DNA of 64,000 nt from Streptomyces plumbidurans (GCF_019857225.1 NZ_JAFJSY010000004.1:1-64000); one strand, 5' to 3'. Positions 52,790 through 62,208 are shown, numbered from the stretch's first letter. Notes: generated by a model from the letters alone, not told the origin. Made by a program: numbers and translations.

Positions 52790-53866
52790 ATGCCCGGCAG
52801 GACAGTGCGGAAACGGAACAGGTCCAACATCGTCGGCGTGGTGGCCATCGCGGCCTGCGCCTCGCTCGCTCTCACCGCGTGCGGCAGCACCAAGGACACC
52901 GGGGGCTCCGCCGCCGCCGGGGGAGGCGGCGGCGACGGCAAGGTCGGAGTGATCCTGCCCCTGCTGACCTCGCCGTTCTGGCAGTCGTACAACGACTACG
53001 TGCCGAAGATGGCCAAGTCCGAAGGCGTCGACGCGCTCAAGACCGTCAACTCCAACAGCGACCCCTCGCAGCAGATCACCGACATCAACAACCAGCTGAA
53101 CCAGGGCGTGAAGGGCCTGGTCGTCGCCCCGCTGGACAGTGCCGCCATCGAGGCGGGGCTCGACCAGGCCGACCGCAAGGGCGTGCCCGTCGTCGCCGTC
53201 GACGTGGCCCCCGACAAGGGCAAGGTCGCCATGGTCGTGCGCGCCGACAACGTCGCCTACGGCACCAAGGCCTGCGACTACCTCGGCGCACATGTCACCA
53301 GCGGCAAGGTCGTGCAGATCATGGGCGACCTCGCCTCGGTCAACGGCCGCGACCGCTCCGAGGCGTTCCGCTCCTGCGTGAAGAAGAAGTACCCCAAGCT
53401 CAAGGTCCTGGAGATCCCCGCCAAGTGGGAGTCCGACACGGCCGCCTCGAAGCTCGACACCCTGCTGAACGCCAACCCCGACATCAAGGGCATCTACATG
53501 CAGGCGGGCGGCGTCTACCTCGCCCCGACCCTGCAGACCCTCAAGTCCAAGCACCTGCTCAGGACGGCCGGCCAGAAGGGCCACATCGTCATCGTCTCCA
53601 ACGACGGCATCCCGCAGGAGTTCGACGCCATCCGCAAGGGCCAGATCGACGCGACCGTCTCGCAGCCCGCCGACGCCTACGCCAAGTACGGCATGTACTA
53701 CATCAAGGCGGCCATGGCCGGTAAGACCTTCAAGCCAGGGCCGACCGACCACGACTCGACGATCGTCAAGCTGCCCAGCGGCATCCTCGAGGACCAGCTG
53801 CCCGCCCCGCTGGTCACCAAGAAGAACGTCGACGACCCCAAGCTCTGGGGCAACACGGTCAAATGA
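52790..53866 (+). CDS. Monosaccharide ABC transporter binding lipoprotein (probable fucose)
   Basis: This 358-residue binding protein is of the ribose/rhamnose type (Peripla_BP_4, CUT2 class). Its lipobox LTAC with Cys near residue 31 is followed by a Gly-rich linker and the fold beginning VGVILPLLTSPFWQSYNDYVPKMA; VVAPLDSAAIEAGLDQADRKGVPVVAVD is the hinge-adjacent sugar-binding strand. The ATG at 52790 follows GAGGAG. First gene of the operon; the ATPase start overlaps its stop. L-fucose as ligand is inferred from the downstream enzymes. Confidence 0.92.
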   Translation: MPGRTVRKRNRSNIVGVVAIAACASLALTACGSTKDTGGSAAAGGGGGDGKVGVILPLLTSPFWQSYNDYVPKMAKSEGVDALKTVNSNSDPSQQITDINNQLNQGVKGLVVAPLDSAAIEAGLDQADRKGVPVVAVDVAPDKGKVAMVVRADNVAYGTKACDYLGAHVTSGKVVQIMGDLASVNGRDRSEAFRSCVKKKYPKLKVLEIPAKWESDTAASKLDTLLNANPDIKGIYMQAGGVYLAPTLQTLKSKHLLRTAGQKGHIVIVSNDGIPQEFDAIRKGQIDATVSQPADAYAKYGMYYIKAAMAGKTFKPGPTDHDSTIVKLPSGILEDQLPAPLVTKKNVDDPKLWGNTVK

Positions 53867-55380
53867 GCACCCAGGAAAGCCCGTCCGTGCCCCTCGTCGA
53901 GGCGCGGGGCGTCGTCAAGCGCTACGGTCCGGTCACCGCCCTCGCGGACGGCCGGCTCACCGTGCTGGCCGGCGAGTCCCACGCGCTCGTCGGCCGCAAC
54001 GGCGCCGGAAAGTCCACCCTGGTCAACGTCCTGACCGGCCTCCAGGCGCCCGACGAGGGCACCGTCCGCTTCGACGGCGAGCCCGCGCCCGCGCTCGCCG
54101 ACCGGGACGCCTGGCGCCGCAAGGTCGCCTGCGTCTACCAACACCCCACGGTCGTACCGGAGTTGACGGTCGCGGAGAACCTCTTCATCAACCGCCAGCC
54201 GCAGCACCGCGGCTTCATCAGTTGGCGTCGGCTGAAAGCCGAGGCGGCCGAGCTCCTCGACACCTGGGACGTGCGCGTCGACCCCGAGGCACGCACCGCC
54301 GACCTCAAGGTCGAGGACCGCCAAATGGTGGAGATCGCACGGGCGTTGAGCTTCGGCGCCCGCTTCATCATCCTCGACGAGCCCACCGCCCAGCTCGACA
54401 ACCGCGAGATCGAGCGGCTCTTCGACCGCATGCGCGCCCTCCAGGACTCCGGCGTCACCTTCCTGTTCATCTCGCACCACCTCCAGGAGGTCTACGAGGT
54501 CTGCCAGGCCGTCACCGTGCTGCGCGACGCCCGCTGGATCACCACCGCCCCGGTCGCCGAGCTGCCGCGGACCGCCCTGATCGAGGCCATGGCGGGGGAG
54601 TCCATCGAGACCATCGCCGAACAGGGCGTCCAGGAGAAGATCGTCGACGAGAGCGCGCCCGTCCTGCTCGACGCCCGCGGGCTCACCTCGGAGTCGTACG
54701 AGAACGTCGACCTCACCGTCCGCCGCGGTGAGGTCGTCGGACTCGCCGGCTCCAGCGCCAGCGGCAAGATCGAACTGGCGGAGGCCCTCGCGGGACTGCG
54801 CACACCGAGCGGCGGGACCGCGCAACTCGACGGTGAGCGGCTGCCGTTCGGCTCGGTGCAGGCCGCCCTGAAGGCCGGTGTCGGCTGCGTCCCGCGCGAC
54901 CGGCACGAACAGGGTCTGGTGGCCGGCATGACCGTCGGCGACAACGCCACCATGAGCGTGCTCGACCGGCTCGGCCGGTTCGGCTTCATCGGCACCGACC
55001 GCAAACGCGGCTTCGCCACCGAGCTGATCGATCGCCTCGACATCCACACCGAGGGCCCCGAGCAGCCCGTCTCCGACCTGTCCGGCGGCAACGCGCAGAA
55101 GGTGGTCATGGCCCGCGCCCTCGCCTCCGACCCGCGACTGCTCGTCCTGATCAACCCCACCGCGGGCGTCGACGTGAAGTCCAAGGAGTCGCTGCTCGCC
55201 CGCGTGGACAGCGCCCGCGACGACGGCACCGCCGTCCTGGTCGTCTCCGACGAACTCGACGACCTGCGCCGCTGCGACCGCGTCCTCGTCCTCTTCCACG
55301 GCCGCGTCGTCGCCGAGCACGCGGCGGGCTGGCGCGACCACGAGCTGATCGCCTCCATCGAAGGAATTGACCATGGCTGA
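53863..55380 (+). CDS. RbsA/XylG-type duplicated ABC ATPase
   Basis: This 505-residue protein contains two fused nucleotide-binding domains. The first has Walker A GRNGAGKSTL (Lys50), VYQHPTVVPELTVAENLF, signature LKVEDRQMVEIARAL and Walker B FIILDEPTAQLD. The second is degenerate, as usual for this class: Walker A reads AGSSASGKIELAEAL, the signature is DLSGGNAQKVVMARAL, and the Walker B acidic pair is replaced (LLVLINPTAGVDVKSK), so only the first site should hydrolyse ATP normally. It overlaps both neighbours, by 4 and 8 bases. Confidence 0.95.
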   Translation: MSTQESPSVPLVEARGVVKRYGPVTALADGRLTVLAGESHALVGRNGAGKSTLVNVLTGLQAPDEGTVRFDGEPAPALADRDAWRRKVACVYQHPTVVPELTVAENLFINRQPQHRGFISWRRLKAEAAELLDTWDVRVDPEARTADLKVEDRQMVEIARALSFGARFIILDEPTAQLDNREIERLFDRMRALQDSGVTFLFISHHLQEVYEVCQAVTVLRDARWITTAPVAELPRTALIEAMAGESIETIAEQGVQEKIVDESAPVLLDARGLTSESYENVDLTVRRGEVVGLAGSSASGKIELAEALAGLRTPSGGTAQLDGERLPFGSVQAALKAGVGCVPRDRHEQGLVAGMTVGDNATMSVLDRLGRFGFIGTDRKRGFATELIDRLDIHTEGPEQPVSDLSGGNAQKVVMARALASDPRLLVLINPTAGVDVKSKESLLARVDSARDDGTAVLVVSDELDDLRRCDRVLVLFHGRVVAEHAAGWRDHELIASIEGIDHG

Positions 55381-56401
55381 CACCAAGGCGGCCGAGCCGC
55401 TCGCGCCGCCGAAGGTCCCCGCCGCGCGGTCCGCCAGGACGGTGCTGCTGCGCCGGGCCCGCGAACTGGCCCTCGTACCCGCCCTGTTGCTGCTGATGGT
55501 GCTCGGCACGGTGGTCAACGACTCGTTCCTGACCGAGCGCAACCTGATCTCGATCCTGGGTGCGTCCGCCGCGCTCGCCATGGTCGTGCTCGCCGAGTCC
55601 CTGGTGCTGATCACCGGCAAGTTCGACCTGTCCCTGGAGTCGGTCGTCGGCATCGCGCCCGCCGTCGGAGCGCTGCTCGTGCTGCCCGCCGCGCAGTCCG
55701 GCTGGGGCCCCGAACTCCCGGCCGGACTGGCCCTGTTCGCGGTTCTCCTGGTGGGCGGAGCGGTCGGCGCCTTCAACGGCATCCTGGTCGTCAAGCTCAA
55801 GCTCAACGCGTTCATCGTGACGCTCGCGATGCTGATCGTCCTGCGTGGACTGCTGGTCGGCGCGACCAAGGGCAAGACCCTGTTCGGCATGCCCGACAGC
55901 TTCTACACCCTCGCCACCAGCACCTTCCTGACCGTCCCGATGTCGGTGTGGCTGGCCGCCGTCGCATTCGCCGTGGCGGGGCTGATCCTGCGCTACCACC
56001 GTGTCGGACGCGCCCTGTACGCCATCGGCGGCAACGCGGACGCGGCCCGCGCGGCCGGTATCCGGGTCGAGCGCGTGATGCTCGGCGTGTTCGTCGTCGC
56101 CGGTGTGCTCGCCTCGGTCGGCGGCATCATGCAGACCGGGTACGTGGGCGCGATCAGCGCCAACCAGGGCCAGAACATGATCTTCACCGTTTTCGCGGCG
56201 GCAGTCATCGGCGGCATCAGCCTCGACGGCGGCAAGGGCACCATGTTCGGCGCCCTCACCGGCGTACTCCTGCTCGGCGTCGTACAGAACCTGCTCACCC
56301 TCGCCCAGGTGCCGTCCTTCTGGATCCAGGCCATCTACGGCGGAATCATCCTGGTCGCCCTCATGATCGCCCGCGTGACGACGGGCCGCGCGCAGGACTG
56401 A
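55373..56401 (+). CDS. RbsC-type sugar permease
   Basis: This 342-residue permease of the branched-chain/ribose (CUT2) family has 8-10 hydrophobic segments, the signature region YAIGGNADAARAAGIRVERVMLGVFVVAGVLA, and GGISLDGGKGTMFGALTGVLLLGVVQNLL near the C-terminus. The ATG at 55373 has AAGGA 9 bases upstream, preferred to the TTG at 55367. It overlaps the ATPase gene and completes the importer. Confidence 0.95.
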   Translation: MADTKAAEPLAPPKVPAARSARTVLLRRARELALVPALLLLMVLGTVVNDSFLTERNLISILGASAALAMVVLAESLVLITGKFDLSLESVVGIAPAVGALLVLPAAQSGWGPELPAGLALFAVLLVGGAVGAFNGILVVKLKLNAFIVTLAMLIVLRGLLVGATKGKTLFGMPDSFYTLATSTFLTVPMSVWLAAVAFAVAGLILRYHRVGRALYAIGGNADAARAAGIRVERVMLGVFVVAGVLASVGGIMQTGYVGAISANQGQNMIFTVFAAAVIGGISLDGGKGTMFGALTGVLLLGVVQNLLTLAQVPSFWIQAIYGGIILVALMIARVTTGRAQD

Positions 56402-56437
56402 CGTCCGCCCGAACTGCCCCCGACCGAAAGGCCATCC

Positions 56438-57838
56438 GTGTCCCCGACGCCCGACCCCTCCCGCCGTATCACCGCGCTCGAGACGCACGACATCCGCTTC
56501 CCGACCTCGCGCGAGCTCGACGGCTCCGACGCGATGAACCCGGACCCCGACTACTCGGCCGCGTACGTGGTGCTGCGCACGGGCACGGAGGAAGGCGCGG
56601 CCGGGCCACGGGGGCACGGCTTCACCTTCACCATCGGGCGGGGCAACGAGGTCCAGGTCGCCGCGATCCACGCGCTGCGCCACCATGTGGTCGGACGGTC
56701 CGTCGACGAGGTGTGCGCGAACCCGGGCGCGGTCTACCGCGACCTGATCGGGGACAGCCAACTGCGCTGGCTGGGGCCCGAGAAGGGCGTGATGCACATG
56801 GCGATCGGCGCGGTGATCAACGCCGTGTGGGACCTGGCCGCCCGGCGCGCCGGCAAACCCCTGTGGCGGTTGCTCGCCGAGGCCGATCCCGAGTGGCTGG
56901 TCGAGCAGATCGACTTCCGGTATCTGACAGACGCGCTCACCCCCGAGGAGGCGCTGGACCTCCTGCGGCGCGGACGCGAGGGCGCGGCGGAGCGGACGTC
57001 CCGCCTGCTGGAGCGCGGCTATCCGGCCTACACGACGTCCGCGGGCTGGCTCGGCTACAGCGACGAGAAGCTCACCCGGCTCGCCGCGCAGGCGGTCGCC
57101 GACGGCTTCCGGCAGATCAAGCTCAAGGTGGGCGCGGACCTTCAGGACGACGTACGGCGCTGCCGGGTCGCCCGCTCGGTGATCGGCCCGGACCTCCGCC
57201 TGGCGATCGACGCCAACCAGCGCTGGGACGTCGACGAGGCGATCCGCTGGACCAGGGCGCTGGCCGAGTTCGACCCGTACTGGATCGAGGAGCCCACCAG
57301 CCCCGACGACGTCCTCGGGCACGCCGCGATCCGCAAGGCGGTCGCGCCGGTCAAGGTGGCCACCGGCGAACACGTGCAGAACCGGATCGTCTTCAAGCAG
57401 CTGCTGCAGGCGGGCGCCCTCGACATCGTCCAGATCGACGCGGCCCGCGTCGGCGGCGTCAACGAGAACCTCGCGATCCTGCTGCTCGCCGCCAAGTCCG
57501 GCGTACCCGTCTGCCCGCACGCGGGCGGCGTCGGCCTGTGCGAACTCGTCCAGCACCTGTCGATGTTCGACTACGTGGCGCTCTCCGGCACCACCGAGGA
57601 CCGCGTCATCGAATACGTCGACCACCTGCACGACCACTTCCTCGATCCGGTGGTGATCCGGGAGGGTCACTACACGGCACCCACCGCGCCGGGCTTCTCG
57701 GCCGCCATGCGCCCCGAGTCGATCGCGCGGTACTCCTTCCCGGACGGCGCCTTCTGGACCGCCGACCGCGACCAGAACAAAGACCGGAAGAAAGACCAGA
57801 AAGACAAGAAGGACGAGAAGAAGGGACGGGCGGCATGA
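56438..57838 (+). CDS. L-fuconate dehydratase (enolase superfamily)
   Basis: This 466-residue enolase-superfamily enzyme dehydrates L-fuconate to 2-keto-3-deoxy-L-fuconate. It begins [38 protein letters not shown], a stretch typical of fuconate dehydratases. The active site includes Lys228-x-Lys230 (IKLKVG), metal ligands Asp258 (AIDANQRWD), Glu284 (WIEEP) and Glu311 (ATGEH), and His361 (PHAGGVGL). The last 25 residues are a Lys/Asp-rich tail ([20 protein letters not shown]) encoded by an A/G-rich stretch unlike the rest of the gene. The GTG at 56438 is used. The SDR gene overlaps its stop. Confidence 0.94.
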   Translation: MSPTPDPSRRITALETHDIRFPTSRELDGSDAMNPDPDYSAAYVVLRTGTEEGAAGPRGHGFTFTIGRGNEVQVAAIHALRHHVVGRSVDEVCANPGAVYRDLIGDSQLRWLGPEKGVMHMAIGAVINAVWDLAARRAGKPLWRLLAEADPEWLVEQIDFRYLTDALTPEEALDLLRRGREGAAERTSRLLERGYPAYTTSAGWLGYSDEKLTRLAAQAVADGFRQIKLKVGADLQDDVRRCRVARSVIGPDLRLAIDANQRWDVDEAIRWTRALAEFDPYWIEEPTSPDDVLGHAAIRKAVAPVKVATGEHVQNRIVFKQLLQAGALDIVQIDAARVGGVNENLAILLLAAKSGVPVCPHAGGVGLCELVQHLSMFDYVALSGTTEDRVIEYVDHLHDHFLDPVVIREGHYTAPTAPGFSAAMRPESIARYSFPDGAFWTADRDQNKDRKKDQKDKKDEKKGRAA

Positions 57839-58590
57839 CGGACTTCGAGGGGCTCAAGGCCCTGGTGACGGGCGGCGCCTCCGGCATCGGACGGGCCACG
57901 GCGGAACTCCTCGCCACCCGCGGCGCCCAGGTGGCCGTCCTCGACCTCGACCCCTCCTCGGTCGACAAGCCGCTGCTCGCCCACCGCGCCGACGTCACCG
58001 ATGATGCGTCCGTACGAGAAGCGGTGGCGGCCGCGGTCGCCGAACTCGGCGGACTCGACGTACTGATCAACAACGCGGGCATCGGCGCCCAGGGCACCGT
58101 CGAGGACAACGACGACGACGAATGGCACCGGGTCCTCGACGTCAACGTGCTCGGCATGGTGCGCGTGGCCCGTGCCGCGCTCCCGCACCTGCGCGCGTCC
58201 CAACACGCGGCGATCGTCAACACCTGCTCCATCGCGGCCACCGCCGGCCTGCCGCAGCGGGCCCTCTACAGCGCCAGCAAGGGCGCCGTGTACTCGCTGA
58301 CCCTCGCCATGGCCGCCGACCACGTCCGCGAGGGCATCCGCGTCAACTGCGTCAACCCCGGCACGGTGGACACCCCGTGGATCGGCCGCCTGCTGTCCAA
58401 GGCCCCCGACCCCGCCGCCGAACGCACCGCCCTGGAGGCCCGCCAGCCCACCGGCCGCCTCGTTACGGCCGATGAAGTCGCCGGCGCCATCGCCTACTTG
58501 GCCAGTCCGCTGTCCGGCGCCACCACCGGCACCTCCCTCGCCGTCGACGGCGGCATGCAGGGTCTGCGCATGCGGCCGGTGGGCCAGTGA
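57835..58590 (+). CDS. SDR, probable 2-keto-3-deoxy-L-fuconate dehydrogenase
   Basis: This 251-residue classical SDR has [28 protein letters not shown] (NAD-binding, Asp at the end of beta-2), NNAGIGAQG, a Ser in [10 protein letters not shown] and catalytic YSASK. In the non-phosphorylated fucose pathway of Xanthomonas an SDR oxidises 2-keto-3-deoxy-L-fuconate at C4; position right after the dehydratase suggests that role. L-fucose dehydrogenase is the alternative, but an aldo/keto reductase for that step follows. ATGA overlap with the dehydratase. Confidence 0.88.
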   Translation: MTDFEGLKALVTGGASGIGRATAELLATRGAQVAVLDLDPSSVDKPLLAHRADVTDDASVREAVAAAVAELGGLDVLINNAGIGAQGTVEDNDDDEWHRVLDVNVLGMVRVARAALPHLRASQHAAIVNTCSIAATAGLPQRALYSASKGAVYSLTLAMAADHVREGIRVNCVNPGTVDTPWIGRLLSKAPDPAAERTALEARQPTGRLVTADEVAGAIAYLASPLSGATTGTSLAVDGGMQGLRMRPVGQ

Positions 58591-59573
58591 GGGCGCTGGG
58601 CCGCAGTGGCGTCGAGGTCGGGCCGCTGGCCTTCGGCGGCGCCGGCATCGGCGGTCTGTACACCGAGGTGAGCGACGAGCAGGCGCACGAGGCGATCGCC
58701 GCGGCCTGGTCGGCGGGGATGCGGTACTTCGACACCGCGCCGCACTACGGCCTCGGCCTGTCCGAACGGCGCCTGGGCGCCGCCCTGCGCGCACAGCCCC
58801 GCGGCGCGTACACCCTCTCCACCAAGGTCGGCCGCCTGCTGGAGCCGACCGACGCGGGCGGCGACGACCTCGCCAACGGCTTCGCCGTGCCCGCAACCCA
58901 CCGCCGCGTCTGGGACTTCAGCGCCGACGGCGTACGCCGCTCCCTGGAGGCGAGCCTCGAACGGCTCGGCCTCGACCGCGTGGACGCCGTCTACCTGCAC
59001 GACCCCGACGACCACGCCGAACAGGCCCTCCACGAGGGCTACCCGGCACTGGAGAAGCTCCGCTCGGAAGGCGTCGTCGGTGCCATCGGCGCCGGCATGA
59101 ACCAGGCCGGGATGCTCACCCGCTTCGTCCGTGACACCGACGTCGACATGGTGCTGTGCGCCGGCCGCTACACCCTGCTCGACCAGCGGGCGCTGAACGA
59201 CCTGCTGCCCGCCGCGCAGGAACGCGGCACCTCGGTCGTCGTCGGCGGCGCCTTCAACTCCGGCCTGCTGGCCGACCCGAAGCCGGGAGCCACCTACAAC
59301 TACGGCCGGGCACCCGCGGAGTTGCTGGAGCGCGCCGTGCGCCTGAAGGCCCTCGCCGACCGGCACGGCACCACCCTGCGCGCCGCCGCCCTCGCCTTCT
59401 GCGCCGCGCACCCGGCGGTCGTGAGCGTCCTGGTCGGCACCCGGTCGGCGGACGAAGTACGCGACTGCGCCGCGCAGTTCGCCGCACCCGTCCCGCACGA
59501 GTTCTGGCAGGAACTGCGCAGCACGGGCCTGCTGCCGCCCGAGGCCCCCGTCCCCGCCGAGGAGCCGTCGTGA
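58587..59573 (+). CDS. Aldo/keto reductase, probable L-fucose (D-threo-aldose) 1-dehydrogenase
   Basis: This 328-residue AKR has Asp49 and Tyr54 (YFDTAPHYGLGLSE), Lys80 (LSTKVGR) and His138 (AVYLHDPD). It resembles D-threo-aldose 1-dehydrogenases (L-fucose/galactose dehydrogenases), including LGRSGVEVGPLAFGGAGIGGLY and the family-typical GGAFNSGLLADP. It would oxidise L-fucose to L-fucono-lactone with NAD(P). GTG start overlaps the SDR stop (GTGA). Confidence 0.92.
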   Translation: MRALGRSGVEVGPLAFGGAGIGGLYTEVSDEQAHEAIAAAWSAGMRYFDTAPHYGLGLSERRLGAALRAQPRGAYTLSTKVGRLLEPTDAGGDDLANGFAVPATHRRVWDFSADGVRRSLEASLERLGLDRVDAVYLHDPDDHAEQALHEGYPALEKLRSEGVVGAIGAGMNQAGMLTRFVRDTDVDMVLCAGRYTLLDQRALNDLLPAAQERGTSVVVGGAFNSGLLADPKPGATYNYGRAPAELLERAVRLKALADRHGTTLRAAALAFCAAHPAVVSVLVGTRSADEVRDCAAQFAAPVPHEFWQELRSTGLLPPEAPVPAEEPS

Positions 59574-59884
59574 GAGTCGCCCTGCACACCAAGGTCCGCG
59601 CGGACCGCATCGCCCAGTACGAGGCCGCCCACCGCGAGGTCCCCGAGGAACTCACCAGAGCCATCCGGGCGTCCGGTGCCACCTCCTGGACCATCTGGCG
59701 CAGCGGCACCGACCTGTTCCACGTCCTGGAGTGCGAGGACTACGCCCGGCTGCTCGCCGAGCTGGAGCAGCTCCCGGTCAACGTCGCCTGGCAGGCCCGT
59801 ATGGCCGAACTGCTGGACGTGGTCCACGACTACTCCGACGAGGGCGCGGCGGCCGGCCTGCCCGTGGTCTGGGAGCTGCCGTGA
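59570..59884 (+). CDS. L-rhamnose/L-fucose mutarotase (RhaM family)
   Basis: This 104-residue dimeric alpha/beta-barrel protein of the RhaM family interconverts sugar anomers. VALHTKVRADRIAQYEAAHREVPEELTRAIRASGATSWTIWRSGTDLFHVLECED holds the conserved Tyr/His region, and VNVAWQARMAELLD the C-terminal part. In this operon it probably supplies the L-fucose anomer that the dehydrogenase uses. GTG start overlaps the previous stop by 4 bases; its own stop overlaps the lactonase start. Confidence 0.93.
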   Translation: MRVALHTKVRADRIAQYEAAHREVPEELTRAIRASGATSWTIWRSGTDLFHVLECEDYARLLAELEQLPVNVAWQARMAELLDVVHDYSDEGAAAGLPVVWELP

Positions 59885-60714
59885 CGGTCGACGCCCACCA
59901 CCACGTCTGGGACCTGTCGGTCCGCGACCAGGACTGGATCCCCCAAGACAGCCCGCTGCGCCGCGACTTCGGCGTCACGGACCTCGCCCCCCAGGCGCGG
60001 GCGGCCGGAGTCGACCGCACCGTCCTCGTACAGACGGTCACGGTCGCCGAGGAGACCCCGGAGTTCCTGGAGCTGGCCGCCTCGCACGAGTTGATCGCCG
60101 GCGTGGTCGGCTGGACCGACCTCACCCGCCCGGACGTTGCCGACGAACTCGCCCGGCTGCGCGAACTCCCCGGAGGACGCCACCTCAAGGGCATCCGCCA
60201 TCAGGTCCAGGGCGAGCCCGACCCCGAGTGGCTGCTGCGCCCGGACGTGCTCCGCGGCCTCGCCGCCGTCGCCGAAGCGGGCCTGGTCTACGACCTGATC
60301 GTCCTGGCGCACCAGCTCCCGGCCTGCGCCAAGGCTGCCGCGGCTCTGCCCCAACTCACCTTCGTTCTCGACCACTTGGGCAAGCCTCCGATCGCGTCGG
60401 GCGCGCGGGAGCCCTGGGCGTCCGACCTCCGCGCCCTCGCCGCCCTGCCCAACACCACCGCCAAGCTCTCCGGCCTGGTCACCGAGGCCGACCCTGCCTC
60501 CTGGAGCATCGACGACCTTCGCCCGTACGCCGAAACGGCTCTGGACGCCTTCGGCCCGGACCGGCTGATGTTCGGCTCGGACTGGCCGGTCTGCACGGAC
60601 CGGACGTCCTACGGTGAAGTGCTGTCCGCGACAAGGGAGTTGACGGCGGGCCTGAGCCCCACGGAACACGCCCAGCTCTTCGAGACCACGGCCACCCGCG
60701 TCTACGGCCTCTGA
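59881..60714 (+). CDS. L-fuconolactonase (amidohydrolase_2 family)
   Basis: This 277-residue metal-dependent hydrolase of the amidohydrolase_2 family opens L-fucono-lactone to L-fuconate. DAHHHVWDLSVRDQDWI is the N-terminal metal-binding H-x-H; LKGIRHQVQGEPD supplies a further conserved His; FVLDHLGKP another, and MFGSDWPVC contains the catalytic Asp. The GTG at 59881 is fixed by the overlap with the mutarotase stop. Last gene of the fucose operon; a minus-strand gene follows convergently after 48 bases. Confidence 0.93.
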   Translation: MTVDAHHHVWDLSVRDQDWIPQDSPLRRDFGVTDLAPQARAAGVDRTVLVQTVTVAEETPEFLELAASHELIAGVVGWTDLTRPDVADELARLRELPGGRHLKGIRHQVQGEPDPEWLLRPDVLRGLAAVAEAGLVYDLIVLAHQLPACAKAAAALPQLTFVLDHLGKPPIASGAREPWASDLRALAALPNTTAKLSGLVTEADPASWSIDDLRPYAETALDAFGPDRLMFGSDWPVCTDRTSYGEVLSATRELTAGLSPTEHAQLFETTATRVYGL

Positions 60715-60762
60715 GCCACTCGCGTCCCGCGCGTCCACGCCACTGAGCCATCCCGCCCCGCG

Positions 60763-62208
60763 TCACGACGACCTCTGCACCGCCCCCGCCAGCCGCGTCG
60801 GCGGCAGGTACTCCCGCACGTACGTCCGCCGCCAGCACGCCCCCGTCTCCCGCAGTTCGCGCCAACTCGTGTACTCGTAGCGGAAGAGGCGGGCGCGGAT
60901 GTGGCGGGGCGGGGCGTCGGGCGGGAAGGGGGAGCTGCGGAGCAGGCGCAGGGTGTCGCGGTCGTTCTCCAGGAGCCGTTCCACCAGGGCGCCGAACCAG
61001 CCGCCCGCGTAGGAGGGCGACAGCGCGGCGAACCACATCAGCCAGTCCAGACGCAAGTGGTACGGCGCGAACTGGCGCGGCCAGCGCCGTGGATCGCCCG
61101 GCTTGCCCCTGAACTCGTACTCCCGCCACTCGGAGTCCTCGCGCGGCACCGCGTCGTACGTCCCCTCGATCACCACCTCGTGCCGCAACCTGCTGACGCT
61201 GCCGAACGCGCCATAGGTGTTGACCAGATGGAGCGGGTCGAAGGAGCGGTTCATGACCTGGCGGCGGGAGAGCATGTTGCGGACCGGCCGGTGACCGAGG
61301 CCGAGGAGAAGCGCGGAAACCGCGAGGACCAGGACCTCGTACCAGAGCGGGGGACCGGGCACCGACGGTGCGTCACCGGGCAGCCGCAGCGCGGAGACGG
61401 CGAGCACGATGGTGATCCAGTTCAGCCAGGCGAAGTTGCCCGACAGCACCAGCCACAGCTGGGTGACGATCATCAGTGACGCGGCGGCGGTGGCGACCGG
61501 CTGCGGGGTGAACAGGAGGAAAGGCACCGCGAGTTGGGTGACGTGGTTGGCGGCCACCTCGACCCGGTGCAGGGGCCGGGGCAGATGGTGGAAGAACCAG
61601 CTCAGCGGGCCCGGCATCGGCTGTGTCTCGTGGTGGTAGTCGAGGCAGGTCAGCTTGCGCCAGCACGCGTCGCCGCGCATCTTGATCAGACCCGCCCCGA
61701 ACTCCACCCGGAACAGGATCCAGCGCAGCAGGAGAACGACCACGATCGGCGGGGCCACGTCGTCGTTGCCCAGGAAGACGGCCAGGAAGCCCACTTCGAG
61801 GAGCAGCGACTCCCAGCCGAACGAGTACCAGGTCTGGCCGACATTGACGATCGAGAGATACAGCGCCCAGGGCACGAGCCACAGCAGCATGCCCGCCCAG
61901 AGGGGGAGCAGGGAGTCCGCGCCGGCGATCAGCGCCGCCGCGACCGCGCAGCCGGTCCAGGAGCAGGCCGCGAAGAAGCGGTCCGAGTAGTGGAGCCGGA
62001 ACAGGGTCGGGGCCTGCCGGAAGCGGACCCGTTCGAGGAAACGGGGGACCGGCAACATGCCCCGCTCACCGATCAGCGCCCGGAACTGCACCGCCGCCGT
62101 CAGGAACGCCACGAGGTACAGGACGGCCAGAGCCCGCTGGAGGACCAGCCGGCTCCACCAGTACTCGGATGCGGTGAACCAGTCCACGGCCGTGCGCCCC
62201 TCACTCAC
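60763..62208 (-). CDS. Lipase-maturation-factor-family membrane protein
   Basis: This 481-residue membrane protein matches the bacterial LMF1-like family, named after the vertebrate lipase maturation factor. It has seven or so membrane spans and the conserved strings FGWESLLLEVGFLAVFLG, LLRWILFRVEFGAGLIKMRGD, WRKLTCLDYHHETQPMPGPLSWFFHHLP and, after the membrane part, NTYGAFGSVSRLRHEVVIEGT, EFRGKPGDPRRWPRQFAPYHLRLDWLMWFAAL. The bacterial function is unknown. The GTG at 62208 is the first codon of the conserved start. Confidence 0.88.
   Translation of the reverse strand: MSEGRTAVDWFTASEYWWSRLVLQRALAVLYLVAFLTAAVQFRALIGERGMLPVPRFLERVRFRQAPTLFRLHYSDRFFAACSWTGCAVAAALIAGADSLLPLWAGMLLWLVPWALYLSIVNVGQTWYSFGWESLLLEVGFLAVFLGNDDVAPPIVVVLLLRWILFRVEFGAGLIKMRGDACWRKLTCLDYHHETQPMPGPLSWFFHHLPRPLHRVEVAANHVTQLAVPFLLFTPQPVATAAASLMIVTQLWLVLSGNFAWLNWITIVLAVSALRLPGDAPSVPGPPLWYEVLVLAVSALLLGLGHRPVRNMLSRRQVMNRSFDPLHLVNTYGAFGSVSRLRHEVVIEGTYDAVPREDSEWREYEFRGKPGDPRRWPRQFAPYHLRLDWLMWFAALSPSYAGGWFGALVERLLENDRDTLRLLRSSPFPPDAPPRHIRARLFRYEYTSWRELRETGACWRRTYVREYLPPTRLAGAVQRSS

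Noticed and set aside
53698..57670. Long overlapping minus-strand frames opposite the fucose operon
   Set aside because: Composition is that of antisense shadows, and the plus strand carries an unbroken, translationally coupled operon.
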